DNA of 64,000 nt from Amblyomma americanum. Its lineage: Eukaryota; Arthropoda; Arachnida; Ixodida; Ixodidae. The translations under genes and the position numbers were made by a program. How positions within the stretch are numbered: the stretch's first letter is position 1; each line of letters begins with the position of its first letter. The DNA is taken from assembly GCF_052857255.1 (NCBI RefSeq), contig NC_135502.1, positions 153,705,868 through 153,769,867 of the forward strand, in the 5' to 3' direction. Shown here piece after piece: positions 38,561-52,000 of the stretch. A model generated the notes under the pieces. It was not told the origin of the DNA. It was given only the letters and a program-made list of their open reading frames with translations, and did no database searches.

Positions 38561-38588
38561 TGACAACATTGTTATTTTCTCGGGACCT
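36218..38588. repeat. 2.4-kb segment, first copy (repeats 3161 bp downstream)
   Basis: It is nearly identical to 39379-41749. I noticed four differences: near 36256, 36981, 37767 and 38449. The offset of 3161 bp is 11 units. Both copies carry the GATTGAAG variant before GATATC (37644 and 40805), a 286-bp unit (38226 and 41387) and the CGATTGACGC variant. Such low divergence makes this one of the youngest duplications in the window. Confidence 0.9.
36330..36632 (-). other. Example of the recurring minus-strand open frame (100 codons)
   Basis: Minus-strand frames of 63-100 codons recur roughly once per unit throughout the array. This one is among the longest and has a near-identical twin at 39491-39793, inside the 3161-bp duplication. 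Simultaneous open frames on both strands are expected from a unit poor in TAA, TAG, TGA and their complements. No domain is recognisable. Confidence 0.75.
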
Positions 38589-39378
38589 CCCTCTTCTAGG
38601 GACACCACCTGGAAGTCGCGGTGGGACGTCACCTGAGAGCACCACTATAAAAGAAGCACCTCACCGGTTCGTATTATGTGGGCACGATGGACGCGGACTG
38701 GCAATGACGCCTACGAGGACCTTGTTCTGCGTTCTGCAGGGCAATTTCCTGATCGGCGCATCTGCACCAACGAGCGCCTACACATGCTGGGATAGAAGCG
38801 ATATCGTCGGCGTTTATCAACTTCGTCCGGATTACAGTTGACCAGATGACAGCATGGTTATTTTCTGGCGACCTGGCTCTTCTAGCGACACCACCTGATA
38901 GTCGCTGTGTGACGTGACCCAAGAACACAACTATAAAACAATCACCTCACCGGTTCGTCTTCTGCGGACACGATGGACGGGGACTGGCAATGACGCCTTC
39001 GAGGACCTTGTTATGCGTTCTGCAGGGCATTTTCCAGATCGGCGCATCTACAGCAACGAGCGGCTACACGTGCGGGGATAGAAGCGATATCGTCGGAGTT
39101 TATACACTTCGTCCGGATCACCGTGTTGACCAGATGACAACATTGTTATTTTCTCGGGACCTGGCTCTTCTAGCGACACCACCTGGTAGTCACGGTGTGA
39201 CGTTACCTGAGACCACCAATATATAAGAAGCACCTCATAGGTTCGTATTCTGTGGGCACGATGGACGCGGACTGGCAATGACGCCTACTAGGACCTTGTT
39301 CTGCGTTCTGCAGGGCAATTTCCTGATCGGCGCATCTACAGCAACGAGCGCCTACACGTGCGGGGATAGAAGCGATAT

Positions 39379-41749
39379 CGTCGGCGTTTAGCAACTTCGT
39401 CCGGGTTACACTGTTGACCAGATGACAGCATTGTTATGTTCTCGGGACCAGGCCCTTCTAGCGACACCACCTGGTAGTCGCGGTGTGACGTCACCTGAGA
39501 CCACCAATATACAAGAAGCACCTCAACGGTTTGTATTCTGTAGGCACGATGGACGCGGACTGGCAATGACGCCTACGAGGACCTTGTTCTGCGTTCTGCA
39601 GGGCAATTTCCTGCTCGGCGCATCTACAGCAACGAGCGCCTACACGTGCGGGGATAGAAGCGATATCATCGGCGTTATCAACTTCGTCCGGATTACACTG
39701 TTGACCAGATGACATGATGGTTATTTTCTGGCGACCTGACTCTTCTAGCGACAATACCTGGAAGTCGCGGTGTGACGTCACCTGAGCGCACAACTATAAA
39801 AGAAGCACCTCACCGTTTCGTATTCTGTGGGCACGATGGACGCGGACTGGCAATGACGCCTACGAGGAGCTTTTTCTGCGTTCTGCAGGGCATTTTCCAG
39901 ATCGGCGTATCTACAGCAACGAGCGGCTACACGTGCGGGGATAGAAGCGATATCGTCGCCGTTTATCAACTTCGTCCGGATTACACTGTTGACCACATGA
40001 CAGCATGGTTATTTTCTGGCGACCTGGCTCTTCTAGCGAAACCACCTGGTAGTCGCGGTGTGACGTCAAGTGAGACCACCAATATACAAGAAGCACCTCA
40101 CCGGTTCGTATTCTGTGGGCACGATGGACGCGGACTGGCAGTGACGCTATCGAGGACCTTATTCTGCGTTATGCAGGGCATTTTCCAGATCGGCGCATCT
40201 ACAGCAACGAGCACCTACACGTGCGGGGATAGAAGCGATATCGTCGGCGTTTAGCAACTTAGTCCGGATTACACTGTTGACCAGATGACAGCATTGTTAT
40301 ATTCTCGGGACCTGGCTCTTCTAGCGACACCACCTGGTAGTCGCGGTGTGACGTCACCTGAGACCTCCAATATACAAGAAGCACCTCACCGGTTCGTATT
40401 CTGTGGGCACGATGGACGCGGACTGGCAATGACGCCTACGAGGACCTTGTTCTGCGTTCTGCAGGGCAATTTCCTGCTCGGCGCATCTTGAGCAACGAGC
40501 GCCTACACGTGCGCGGATAGAAGCGATATCGTCGGCGTTATCAACTTCGTCCGGATTACACTGTTGACCAGATGACAGCATGGTTATTTTCTGGCGACCT
40601 GACTCTTCTAGCGACAATACCTGGAAGTCGCGGTGTGACGTCACCTGAGAGCACCACTATAAAAGAAGCACCTCACCAGTTCGTATTCTGTGGGCACGAT
40701 TGACGCGGACTGGCAAAGACGCTAACGAGGACCTTGTTCTGCGTTATGCAGGGCATTTTCCATATCTGCGCATCTACAGCAACGAGCGCCTACATGTGCG
40801 GGGATTGAAGCGATATCGTCGGCGTTATCAACTTCGTCCGGATTACACTGTTGACCACATGACAGCATGGTTATTTTCTGGCGACCTGACTCTTCTAGCG
40901 ACAATACCTTGAAGTCGCGGTGTGACGTCACCTGAGAGCACCACTATAAAAGAAGCACCTCACCGGTTCGTATTCTGTGGGCACGATGGACGCGGACTGG
41001 CAATAACGCTAAAGAGGACCTTGTTCTGCGTTCTTCAGGGCACTTTCCAGATCGGCGTATCTACAGCAACGAGCGCCTACACGTGCGGGGATAGAAGCGA
41101 TATCGTCGGCGTTTATCATATTCGTCCGGATTACACTGTTGTCCACATAACAGCATGGTTATTTTCTGGTGACCTGGCTCTTCTAGCGACACCACTTGGT
41201 AGTCGCGATGTGACGTCACCCAAGAACACCACTATAAAAGAAGCACTTCACCGGTGCATATTATGTGGGCACGATGGACGCGGACTGGCAATGACGCCTA
41301 CGAGGACCTTGTTCTGTGTTCTGCAGGGCATTTTCCAGATCGGCGCATCTACAGCAACGAGCGGCTACACGTGCGGGGATAGAAGCGATATCGTTGGCGT
41401 TTATCAACTTCGTCCGGATTACAGTTGACCAGATGACAGCATGGTTATTTTCTGCCGACCTGGCTCTTCTAGCGACACCACCTGGTAGTCGCGGTGTGAC
41501 GTCACCCAAGAACACACCTATAAAACAATCACCTCACCGGTTCGTCTTCTGCGGACACGATGGACGCGGACTGGCAATGACGCCTACGAGGACCTTGTTC
41601 TGCGTTCTGCAGGGCATTTTCCAGATCGGCGCATCTACAGTAACGAGCGACTACACGTGCGGAGATAGAAGCGATATCGTCGGAGTTTATACACTTCGTC
41701 CGGATCACACTGTTGACCAGATGACAACATTGTTATTTTCTCGGGACCT
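39379..41749. repeat. 2.4-kb segment, second copy
   Basis: Partner of 36218-38588. It ends inside the CGGGACCT motif (41742-41749), exactly where the first copy (38581-38588) continues with a different unit variant. The 0.8 kb between the copies (38589-39378) is ordinary array. Confidence 0.9.
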
Positions 41750-43799
41750 GGCTCTTCTAGCGACACCACCTGGTAGTCACGGTGTGACGTTACCTGAGAC
41801 CACCAATATATAAGAAGCACCTCATAGGTTCGTATTCTGTGGGCACGATGGACGCGGACTGGCAATGACGCCTACTAGGACCTTGTTCTGCGTTCTGCAG
41901 GGCAATTTCCTGATCGGCGCATCTACAGCAACGAGCGCCTACACGTGCGGGGATAGAAGCGATATCGTCGGAGTTTATACACTTCGTCCGGATCACCGTG
42001 TTGACCAGATGACAACATTGTTATTTTCTCGGGACCTGGCTCTTCCAGCGACACCACCTGGAAGTCGCGGTGTGACGTCACCTGAGACCACCAATATACA
42101 AGAAGCACCTCACCGGTTCGTATTCTGTAGGCACGATGGACGCGGACTGGCAATGACGACTACGAGGACCTTGTTCTGCGTTCTGCAGGGCAATTTCCTG
42201 CTCGGCGCATCTACAGCAACGAGCGCCTACACGTGCGGGGATAGAAGCGATATCATCGGCGTTATCAACTTCGTCCGGATTACACTGTTGACCAGATGAC
42301 ATGATGGTTATTTTCTGGCGACCTGACTCTTCTAGCGACAATACCTGGAAGTCGCGGTGTGACGTCACCTGAGAGCACCACTATAAAAGAAGCACCTCAC
42401 CGTTTCGTATTCTGTGGGCACGATGGACGCGAACTGGCAATGACGCCTGCGATGACCTTTTTCTGCGTTCTGCAGGGCATTTTCCAGATCGGCGTATCTA
42501 CAGCAACGAGCGCCTAAATGTGCGGGGATAGAAGCGATATCGTCGCCGTTTATCAACTTCGTCCGGATTACACTGTTGACCACATGACAGCATGGTTATT
42601 TTCTGGCGACCTGGCTCTTCTAGCGAAACCACCTGGTAGTCGCGGTGTGACGTCAAGTGAGACCACCAATATACAAGAAGCACCTCACCGGTTCGTATTC
42701 TGTGGGCACGATGGACGCGGACTGGCAATGACGCTATCGAGGACCTTATTCTGCGTTATGCAGGGCATTTTCCAAATCGGCGCATCTACAGCAACGAGCA
42801 CCTACACGTGCGGGGATAGAAGCGATATCGTCGGCGTTTAGCAACTTAGTCCGGATAACACTGTTGACCAGATGACAGCATTGTTATATTCTCGGGGCCT
42901 GGCTCTTCTAGCGACACCACCTGGTAGTCGCGGTGTGACGTCACCTGAGACCTCCAATATACAAGAAGCACCTCACCGGTTCGTATTCTGTGGGCACGAT
43001 TGACGCGGACTGGCAATGACGCCTACGAGGATCTTGTTCTGCGTTCTGCAGGGCAATTTCCTGCTCGGCGCATCTTGAGCAACGAGCGCCTACACGTGCG
43101 GGGATAGAAGCGATATCGTCGGCGTTATCAACTTCGTCCGGATTACACTGTTGACCAGATGACAGCATGGTTATTTTCTGGCGACCTGACTCTTCTAGCG
43201 ACAATACCTGGAAGTCGCGGTGTGACGTCACCTGAGAGCACCACTATAAAAGAAGCACCTCACCAGTTCGTATTCTGTGGGCACGATTGACGCGGACTGG
43301 CAATGACGCTAACGAGGACCTTGTTCTGCGTTATGCAGGGCATTTTCCATATCTGCGCATCTACAGCAACGAGCGCCTACACGTGCGGGGATAGAAGCGA
43401 TATCGTCGGCGTTTATCAACTTCGTCCGGATTACACTGTTGACCAGGTGACAGCATTGTTATATTCTCGGGACCTGGCTCTTCTAGCGACACAACCTGGT
43501 ATTCGCGGTTTGACGTCACCTGAGACCATCAATATACAAGAAGCACCTCACCGGTTCGTATTCTGTAGGCACGATGGACGCGGACTGGCAATGACGCCTA
43601 CGAGGACCTTGTTCTGTGTTCTGCAGGGCAATTTCCTGCTCGGCGCATCTACAGCAACGAGCGCCTACACGTGCGGGGATAGAAGCGATATCGTCGGCGT
43701 TATCAACTTCGTCCGGATAACACTGTTCACCACATGACAGCATGGTTATTTTCTGGCGACCTGACTCTTCTAGCGACAATACCTTGAAGTCGCGGTGTG

Positions 43800-46700
43800 A
43801 CGTCACCTGAGAGCACCACTATAAATGAAGCACCTCACGGGTTCGTAATCTGTGGGCACGATGGACGCGGACTGGCAATAACGCTAAAGAGGACCTTGTT
43901 CTGCGTTCTTCAGTGCATTTTCCAGATCGGCGTATCTACAGCAACGAGCGCCTACACGTGCGGGGATAGAAGCGATATCGTCGGCGTTTATCATATTCGT
44001 CCGGATTACACTGTTGTCCACATGACAGCATGGTTATTTTCTGGTGACCTGGCTCTTCTAGCGACACCACTTGGTAGTCGCGATGTGCCGTCACCCAAGA
44101 ACACCACTATAAAAGAAGCACCTCACTGGTTCGTATTATGTGGGCACGATGGACGCGGACTGGCAATGACGCCTTCGAGGACCTTGTTCTGCATTCTGCA
44201 GGGCATTTTCCAGATCGGCGCATCTAGAGCAACGAGCGGCTACCCGTGCGGGGATAGAAGCGATATCGTCGGACTTTATACACTTTGTCCGGATCACCCT
44301 GTTGACCAGATGACAAAATTGTTATTTTCTGGCGACCTGACTCTTCTAGCGACAATACCTGGAAGTCGCGGTGGGACGTCACCTGAGAGCACCACTATAA
44401 AAGAAGCACCTCACCGGTTCGTATTATGTGGGTACGATGGACGCGGACTGGCAATGACGCCTACGAGGACCTTGTCCTGCGTTCTGCAGGGCAATTTCCT
44501 GATCGGCGCATCTCCAGCAACGAGCGCCTACACATGCTGGGATAGAAGCGATATCGTCGGCGTTTATCAACTTCGTCCGGATTACAGTTGACCAGATGAC
44601 AGCATGGTTATTTTCTGGCGACCTGGCTCTTCTAGCGACACCACCCGGTAGTCGCGGTGTGACGTGACCCAAGAACACAACTATAAAACAATCACCTCAC
44701 CGGTTCGTCTTCTGCGGACACGATGGACGCGGACTGGCAATGACGCCTTCGAGGACCTTGTTCTGCATTCTGCAGGGCATTTTCCAGATCGGCGCATCTA
44801 CAGCAACGAGCGGCTACACGTGCGGGGATAGAAGCGATATCGTCGGAGTTTATACACTTCGTCCGGATCACCGTGTTGACCAGATGACAACATTGTTATT
44901 TTCTCGGGACCTGGCTCTTCTAGCGACACCACCTGGTAGTCACGGTGTGACGTTACCTGAGACCACCAATATATAAGAAGCACCTCATCGGTTCGTATTC
45001 TGTGGGCACGATGGACGCGGACTGGCAATGACGCCTACTAGGACCTTGTTCTGCGTTCTGCAGGGCATTTTCCAGATCGGCGCATCTACAGCAACGAGCG
45101 GCTACACGTGCGGGGATAGAAGCGATATCGTTGGCGTTTATCAACTTCGTCCGGATTACACTGTTGACCAGATGACAGCATGGTTATTTTCTGGCGACCT
45201 GGCTCTTCTAGCGACACCACCTGGTAGTCGCGATGTGACGTCACCAAAGAACACCACTATAAAAGAAGCACCTCACCGGTTCGTATTATGTGGGCACGAT
45301 GGACGCGGACTGGCAATGACGCCTACGAGGACCTTGTTCTGCGTTCTGCAGGGCATTTTCCAGATCGGCGCATCTACAGCAACGAGCGGCTACCCGCGCG
45401 GGGATAGAAGCGATATCGTCGGACTTTATACACTTCGTCCGGATCACCCTGTTGACCAGATGAAAACATTGTTATTTTCTCGGGACCTGGCTCTTCTAGC
45501 GACACCACCTGGTAGTCGCGGTGTGACGTCTCCTGAGACAACCAATATACAAGAAGCACGTCACCGGTTCGTATTCTGTGGGTACGATGGACGCGGAGTG
45601 GCAATGACCCTAACGAGGACCTTGTTCTGCGTTATGCAGGGCATTTTCCAGATCGGCGCATCTACAGCAACGAGCGCCTACACGTGCGGGGATAGAAGCG
45701 ATTTCGTCGGCGTTTAGCAACTTCGTCCGGATTACACTGTTGACCAGATGACAGCATGGTTGTTTTCTGGCGACCTGACTCTTCTAGCGACAATACCTGG
45801 AAGTCGCGGTGTGACGTCACCTGAGCGCACCACTATAAAAGAAGCACCTCACCGTTTCGTATTCTGTGGGCACGATGGACGCGGACTGGCAATGACGCCT
45901 ACGAGGACCTTTTTCTGCGTTCTGCAGGGCATTTTCTAGATCGGCGTATCTACAGCAACGAGCGGCTAAATGTGCGGGGATAGAAGCGATATCGTCGCCG
46001 TTTATCAACTTCGTCCGGATTACACTGTTGACCACATGACAGCATGGTTATTTTCTGGCGACCTGGCTCTTCTAGCGAAACCACCTGGTAGTCGCGGTGT
46101 GACGTCAAGTGAGACCACCAATATACAAGAAGCACCTCACCGGTTCGTATTCTGTGGGCACGATGGACACGGTCTGGCAATGACGAATACGAGGACCTTG
46201 TTCTGCGTTCTGCAGGGCAATTTCCTGCTCGGCGCATCTTGAGCAACGAGCGCCTACACATGCTGGGATAGAAGCGATATCGTCGGCGTTTATCAACTTA
46301 GTCCGGATTACGCTGTTGACCAGACGACAGCATTGTTATATTCTCGGGACCTGGCTCTTCTAGCGACACCACCTGGTAGTCGCGTTGTGACGTCACCTGA
46401 GAGCACCACTATAAAAGAAGCACCTCACCGGTTCGTATTCTGTGGGCACGATGGACGCGGACTGGCAATGACGCTATCGAGGACCTGATTCTGCGTTATG
46501 CAGGGCATTTTCCAGATCGGCGCATCTACAGCAACGAGCACCTACACGTGCGGGGATAGAAGCGATATCGTCGGCGTTTAGCAACTTAGTCCGGATTACA
46601 CTGTTGACCACATGACAGCATGGTTATTTTCTGGCGACCTGGCCCTTCTAGCGACACCACCTGGTAGTCGCGGTGTGACGTGACTTGAGACCACCAATAT

Positions 46701-49090
46701 ACAAGAAGCACGTCACCGGTTCGTATTCTGTGGGCACGATGGACGTGGACTGGCAATGACGCTAACGAGGACCTTGTTCTGCGTTCTGCAGGGCATTTTC
46801 CTGATCAGCGCATCTGCAGCAACGAGCGCCTACACATGCTGGGATAGAAGCGATATCGTCGGCGTTTATCAACTTCTTCCGGATTACAGTTGACCAGATG
46901 ACAGCATGGTTATTTTCTGGCGACCTGGTTCTTCTATCGACACCACCTGGTAGTCGCGGTGTGACGTCACCCAAGAACACCACTATAAAACAATCACCTC
47001 ACCGGTTCGTCTTCTGCGGACACGATGGACGCAGACTGGCAATGACGCCTACGAGGACCTTGTTCTGCGTTCTGCAGGGCATTTTCCAGATCGGCGCGTC
47101 TACAGCAACTAGCGGCTACCCGTGCGGGGATAGAAGCGATATCGTCGGAGTTTATACACTTCGTCCGGATCACCCTGTTGACCAAATGACAACATTGTTA
47201 TTTTCTCGGGACCTGGCTCTTCTAGCGACACCACCTGGTAGTCGCGGTGTGACGTCACCTGAGACCACCAGTATACAAGAAGCACGTCACCGGTTCGTAT
47301 TCTGTGGGTACGATGGACGCGGACTGGCAATGACGCTAACGAGGACCTTGTTCTGCGTTATGCAGGGCATTTTCCAGATCGGCGCATCTACAGCAACGAG
47401 CGCCACACGTGCGGGGATAGAAGGGATTTCGTCGGCGTTTAGCAACTTCGTCCGGGTTACACTGTTGACCAGATGACAGCATTGTTATATTCTCGGGACC
47501 AGGCCCTTCTAGCGACACCACCTGGTAGTCGCGGTGTGAAGTCACCTGAGACCACCAATATACAAGACGCGCCTCAACGGTTTGTATTCTGTAGGCACGA
47601 TGGACGCGGACTGGCAATGACGCCTACGAGGACCTTGTTCTGCGTTCTGCAGGGCAATTTCCTGCTCGGCGCATCTACAGCAACGAGCGCCTACACGTGC
47701 GGGGATAGAAGCGATATCATCGGCGTTATCAGCTTCGTCCGGATTACACTGTTGACCAGATGACATGATGGTTATTTTCTGGCGACCTGACTCTTCTAGC
47801 GACAATACCTGGAAGTCGCGGTGTGACGTCACCTGAGCGCACCACTATAAAAGAAGCACCTCACCGTTTCGTATTCTGTGGGCACGATGGACGCGGACTG
47901 GCAATGACGCCTACGAGGAGCTTTTTCTGCGTTCTGCAGGGCATCTTCCAGATCAGCGTATCTATAGCAACGAGCGCCTAAATGTGCGGGGATAGAAGCG
48001 ATATCGTCGCCGTTTATCAACTTCGTCCGGATTACACTGTTGACCACATGACAGCATGGTTATTTTCTGGCGACCTGGCTCTTCTAGCGAAACCACCTGG
48101 TAGTCGCGGTGTGACGTCAAGTGAGACCACCAATATACAAGAAGCACCTCACCGGTTCGTATTCTGTGGGCACGATGGACGCGGACTGGCAATGACGCTA
48201 TCGAGGACCTTATTCTGCGTTATGCAGGGCATTTTCCAGATCGGCGCATCTACAGCAACGAGCACCTACACGTGCGGGGATAGAAGCGATATCGTCGGCG
48301 TTTAGCAACTTAGTCCGGATTACACTGTTGACCAGATGACAGCATTGTTATATTCTCGGGACCTGGCTCTTCTAGCGACACCACCTGGTAGTCGCGGTGT
48401 GACGTCACCTGAGACCTCCAATATACAAGAAGCACCTCACCGGTTCGTATTCTGTGGGCACGATGGACGCGGACTGGCAATGACGCCTACGAGGACCTTG
48501 TTCTGCGTTCTGCAGGGCAATTTCCTGCTCGGCGCATCTTGAGCAACGAGCGCCTACACGTGCGGGGATAGAAGCGATATCGTCGCGTTATCAACTTCGT
48601 CCGGATTACACTGTTGACCAGATGACAGCATGGTTATTTTCTGGCGACCTGACTCTTCTAGCGACAATACCTGGAAGTCGCAGTGTGACGTCACCTGAGA
48701 GCACCACTATAAAAGAAGCACCTCACCAGTTCGTATTCTGTGGGCACGATTGACGCGGACTGGCAATGACGCTAACGAGGACCTTGTTCTGCGTTATGCA
48801 GGGAATTTTCCATATCTGCGCATCTACAGCAACGAGCGCCTACATGTGCGGGGATAGAAGCGATATCGTCGGCGTTATAAACTTCGTCCGGATTACACTG
48901 TTGACCACATGACAGCATGGTTATTTTATGGCGACCTGACTCTTCTAGCGACAATACCTTGAAGTCGCGGTGTGACGTCACCTGAGAGCACCACTATAAA
49001 AGAAGCACCTCACCGGTTCGTATTCTGTGGACACGATGGACGTGGGCTGGCAATGACGCCTACGAGGACCTTGTTCTGCGTTATGTAGGG
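43800..49090. repeat. Higher-order module C1
   Basis: First of a series of related modules that fill the right third of the window. Anchors 44262-45124 match 49437-50299 (offset 5175, 18 units), 45412-46564 match 50875-52026 (offset 5463) and 46852, 47138 match 52602, 52888 (offset 5750). After that 47713-48288 match 53176-53751 (offset 5463). It carries a GATTTC variant unit at 45700 and a unit at 47425 with GATTTC plus a 1-bp loss near 47403, the latter shared with 36213. Confidence 0.78.
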
Positions 49091-52000
49091 CATTTTCCAG
49101 ATCGGCGTATCTACAGCAACGAGCGCCTACACGTGCGGGTATAGAAGCGATATCGTCGCCGTTTATCAACTTCGTCCGGATTACACTGTTGACCAGATGA
49201 CAGCATTGGTATATTCTCGGGACCTGGCTCTTCTAGCGACACCACCTGGTAGTCGCGATGTGACGTCACCCAAGAACACCACTATAAAAGAAGCACCTCA
49301 CCGGTTCGTATTATGTGGGCACGATGGACGCGGACTGGCAATGACGCCTACGAGGACCTTGTTCTGCGTTCTGCAGGGCATTTTCCAGATCGGCGCATCT
49401 ACAGCAACGAGCGGCTACCCGTGCGGGGATAGAAGCGATATCGTCGGACTTTATACACTTTGTCCGGATCACCCTGTTGACCAGATGACAACATTGTTAT
49501 TTTCTGGCGACCTGACTCTTCTAGCGACAATACCTGGAAGTCGCGGTGTTACGTCACCTTAGAGCACCACTATAAAAGAAGCACCTCACCGGTTCGTATT
49601 ATGTGGGCACGATGGACGCGGACTGGCAATGACGCCTACGAGGACCTTGTTCTGCGTTGTGCAGGGCAATTTCCTGATCGGCGCATCTCCAGCAACGAGC
49701 GCCTACACATGCTGGGATAGAAGCGATATCGTCGGCGTTTATCAACTTCGTCCGGATTACAGTTGACCAGATGACAGCATGGTTATTTTCTGGCGACCTG
49801 GCTCTTCTAGCGACACCACCCGGTAGTCGCGGTGTGACGTGACCCAAGAACACAACTATAAAACAATCACCTCACCGGTTCGTCTTCTGCGGACACGATG
49901 GACGCGGACTGGCAATGACGCCTTCGAGGACCTTGTTCTGCATTCTGCAGGGCATTTTCCAGATCGGCGCATCTACAGCAACGAGCGGCTACACGTGCGG
50001 GGATAGAAGCGATATCGTCGGAGTTTATACACTTCGTCCGGATCACCGTGTTGACCAGATGACAACATTGTTATTTTCTCGGGACCTGGCTCTTCTAGCG
50101 ACACCACCTGGTAGTCACGGTGTGACGTTACCTGAGACCACCAATATATAAGAAGCACCTCATCGGTTCGTATTCTGTGGGCACGATGGACGCGGACTGG
50201 CAATGACGCCTACTAGGACCTTGTTCTTCGTTCTGCAGGGCATTTTCCAGATCGGCGCATCTACAGCAACGAGCGGCTACACGTGCGGGGATAGAAGCGA
50301 TATCGTTGGCGTTTATCAACTTCGTCCGGATTACACTGTTGACCAGATGACAGCATGGTTATTTTCTGGCGACCCGACTCTTCTAGCGACAATACCTGGA
50401 AGTCGTGGTGTGACGCAACTTGAGAGCACCGCTATAAAACAAGCACCTCACCGGTTCGTATTCTGTGGGTACGATGGACGCGGACTGGCAATGACGCTAA
50501 CGAGGACCTTGTTCTGCGTTATGCAGGGCAATTTCCTGATCGGCGCATCTACAGCAACGAGCGCCTACACGTGCTGGGATAGAAGCGATATCGTCGGCGT
50601 TTATCAACTTCGTCCGGATTACACTGTTGACCAGATGACAGCATTGTTATATTCTCGGGACCTGGCTCTTCTAGCGACACCACCTGGTAGTCGCGATGTG
50701 ACGTCACCAAAGAACACCACTATAAAAGAAGCACCTCACCGGTTCGTATTATGTGGGCACGATGGACGCGGACTGGCAATGACGCCTACGAGGACCTTGT
50801 TCTGCGTTCTGCAGGGCATTTTCCAGATCGGCGCATCTACAGCAACGAGCGGCTACCCGTGCGGGGATAGAAGCGATATCGTCGGACTTTATACACTTCG
50901 TCCGGATCACCCTGTTGACCAGATGAAAACATTGTTATTTTCTCGGGACCTGACTCTTCTAGCGACACCACCTGGTAGTCGCGGTGTGACGTCACCTGAG
51001 ACAACCAATATACAAGAAGCACGTCACCGGTTCGTATTCTGTGGGTACGATGGACGCGGAGTGGCAATGACGCTAACGAGGACCTTGTTCTGCGTTATGC
51101 AGGGCATTTTCCACATCGGCGCATCTACAGCAACGAGCGCCTACAAGTGCGGGGATAGAAGCGATTTCGTCGGCGTTTAGCAACTTCGTCCGGATTACAC
51201 TGTTGACCAGATGACAGCATGGTTGTTTTCTGGCGACCTGACTCTTCTAGCGACAATACCTGGAAGTCGTGGTGTGATGTCACCTGAGCGCACCACTATA
51301 AAAGAAGCACCTCACCGTTTCGTATTCTGTGGGCACGATGGACGCGGACTGGCAATGACGCCTACGAGGACCTTTTTCTGCGTTCTGCAGGGCATTTTCC
51401 AGATCGGCGTATCTACAGCAACGAGCGCCTAAATGTGCGGGGATAGAAGCGATATCGTCGCCGTTTATCAACTTCGTCCGGATTACACTGTTGACCACAT
51501 GACAGCATGGTTATTTTCTGGCGACCTGGCTCTTCTAGCGAAACCACCTGGTATTCGCGGTGTGACGTCAAGTGAGACCACCAATATACAAGAAGCACCT
51601 CACCGGTTCGTATTCTGTGGGCACGATGGACGCGGTCTGGCAATGACGAATACGAGGACCTTGTTCTGCGTTCTGCAGGGCAATTTCCTGCTCGGCGCAT
51701 CTTGAGCAACGAGCGCCTACACGTGCAGGGATAGAAGCGATATCGTCGGCGTTATCAACTTCGTCCGGATTACACTGTTGACCAGATGACAGCATGGTTA
51801 TTTTCTGGCGACCTGACTCTTCTAGCGACAATACCTGGAAGTCGCGGTGTGACGTCACCTGAGAGCACCACTATAAAAGAAGCACCTCACCGGTTCGTAT
51901 TCTGTGGGCACGATGGACGCGGACTGGCAATGACGCTATCGAGGACCTGATTCTGCGTTATGCAGGGCATTTTCCAGATCGGCGCATCTACAGCAACGAG

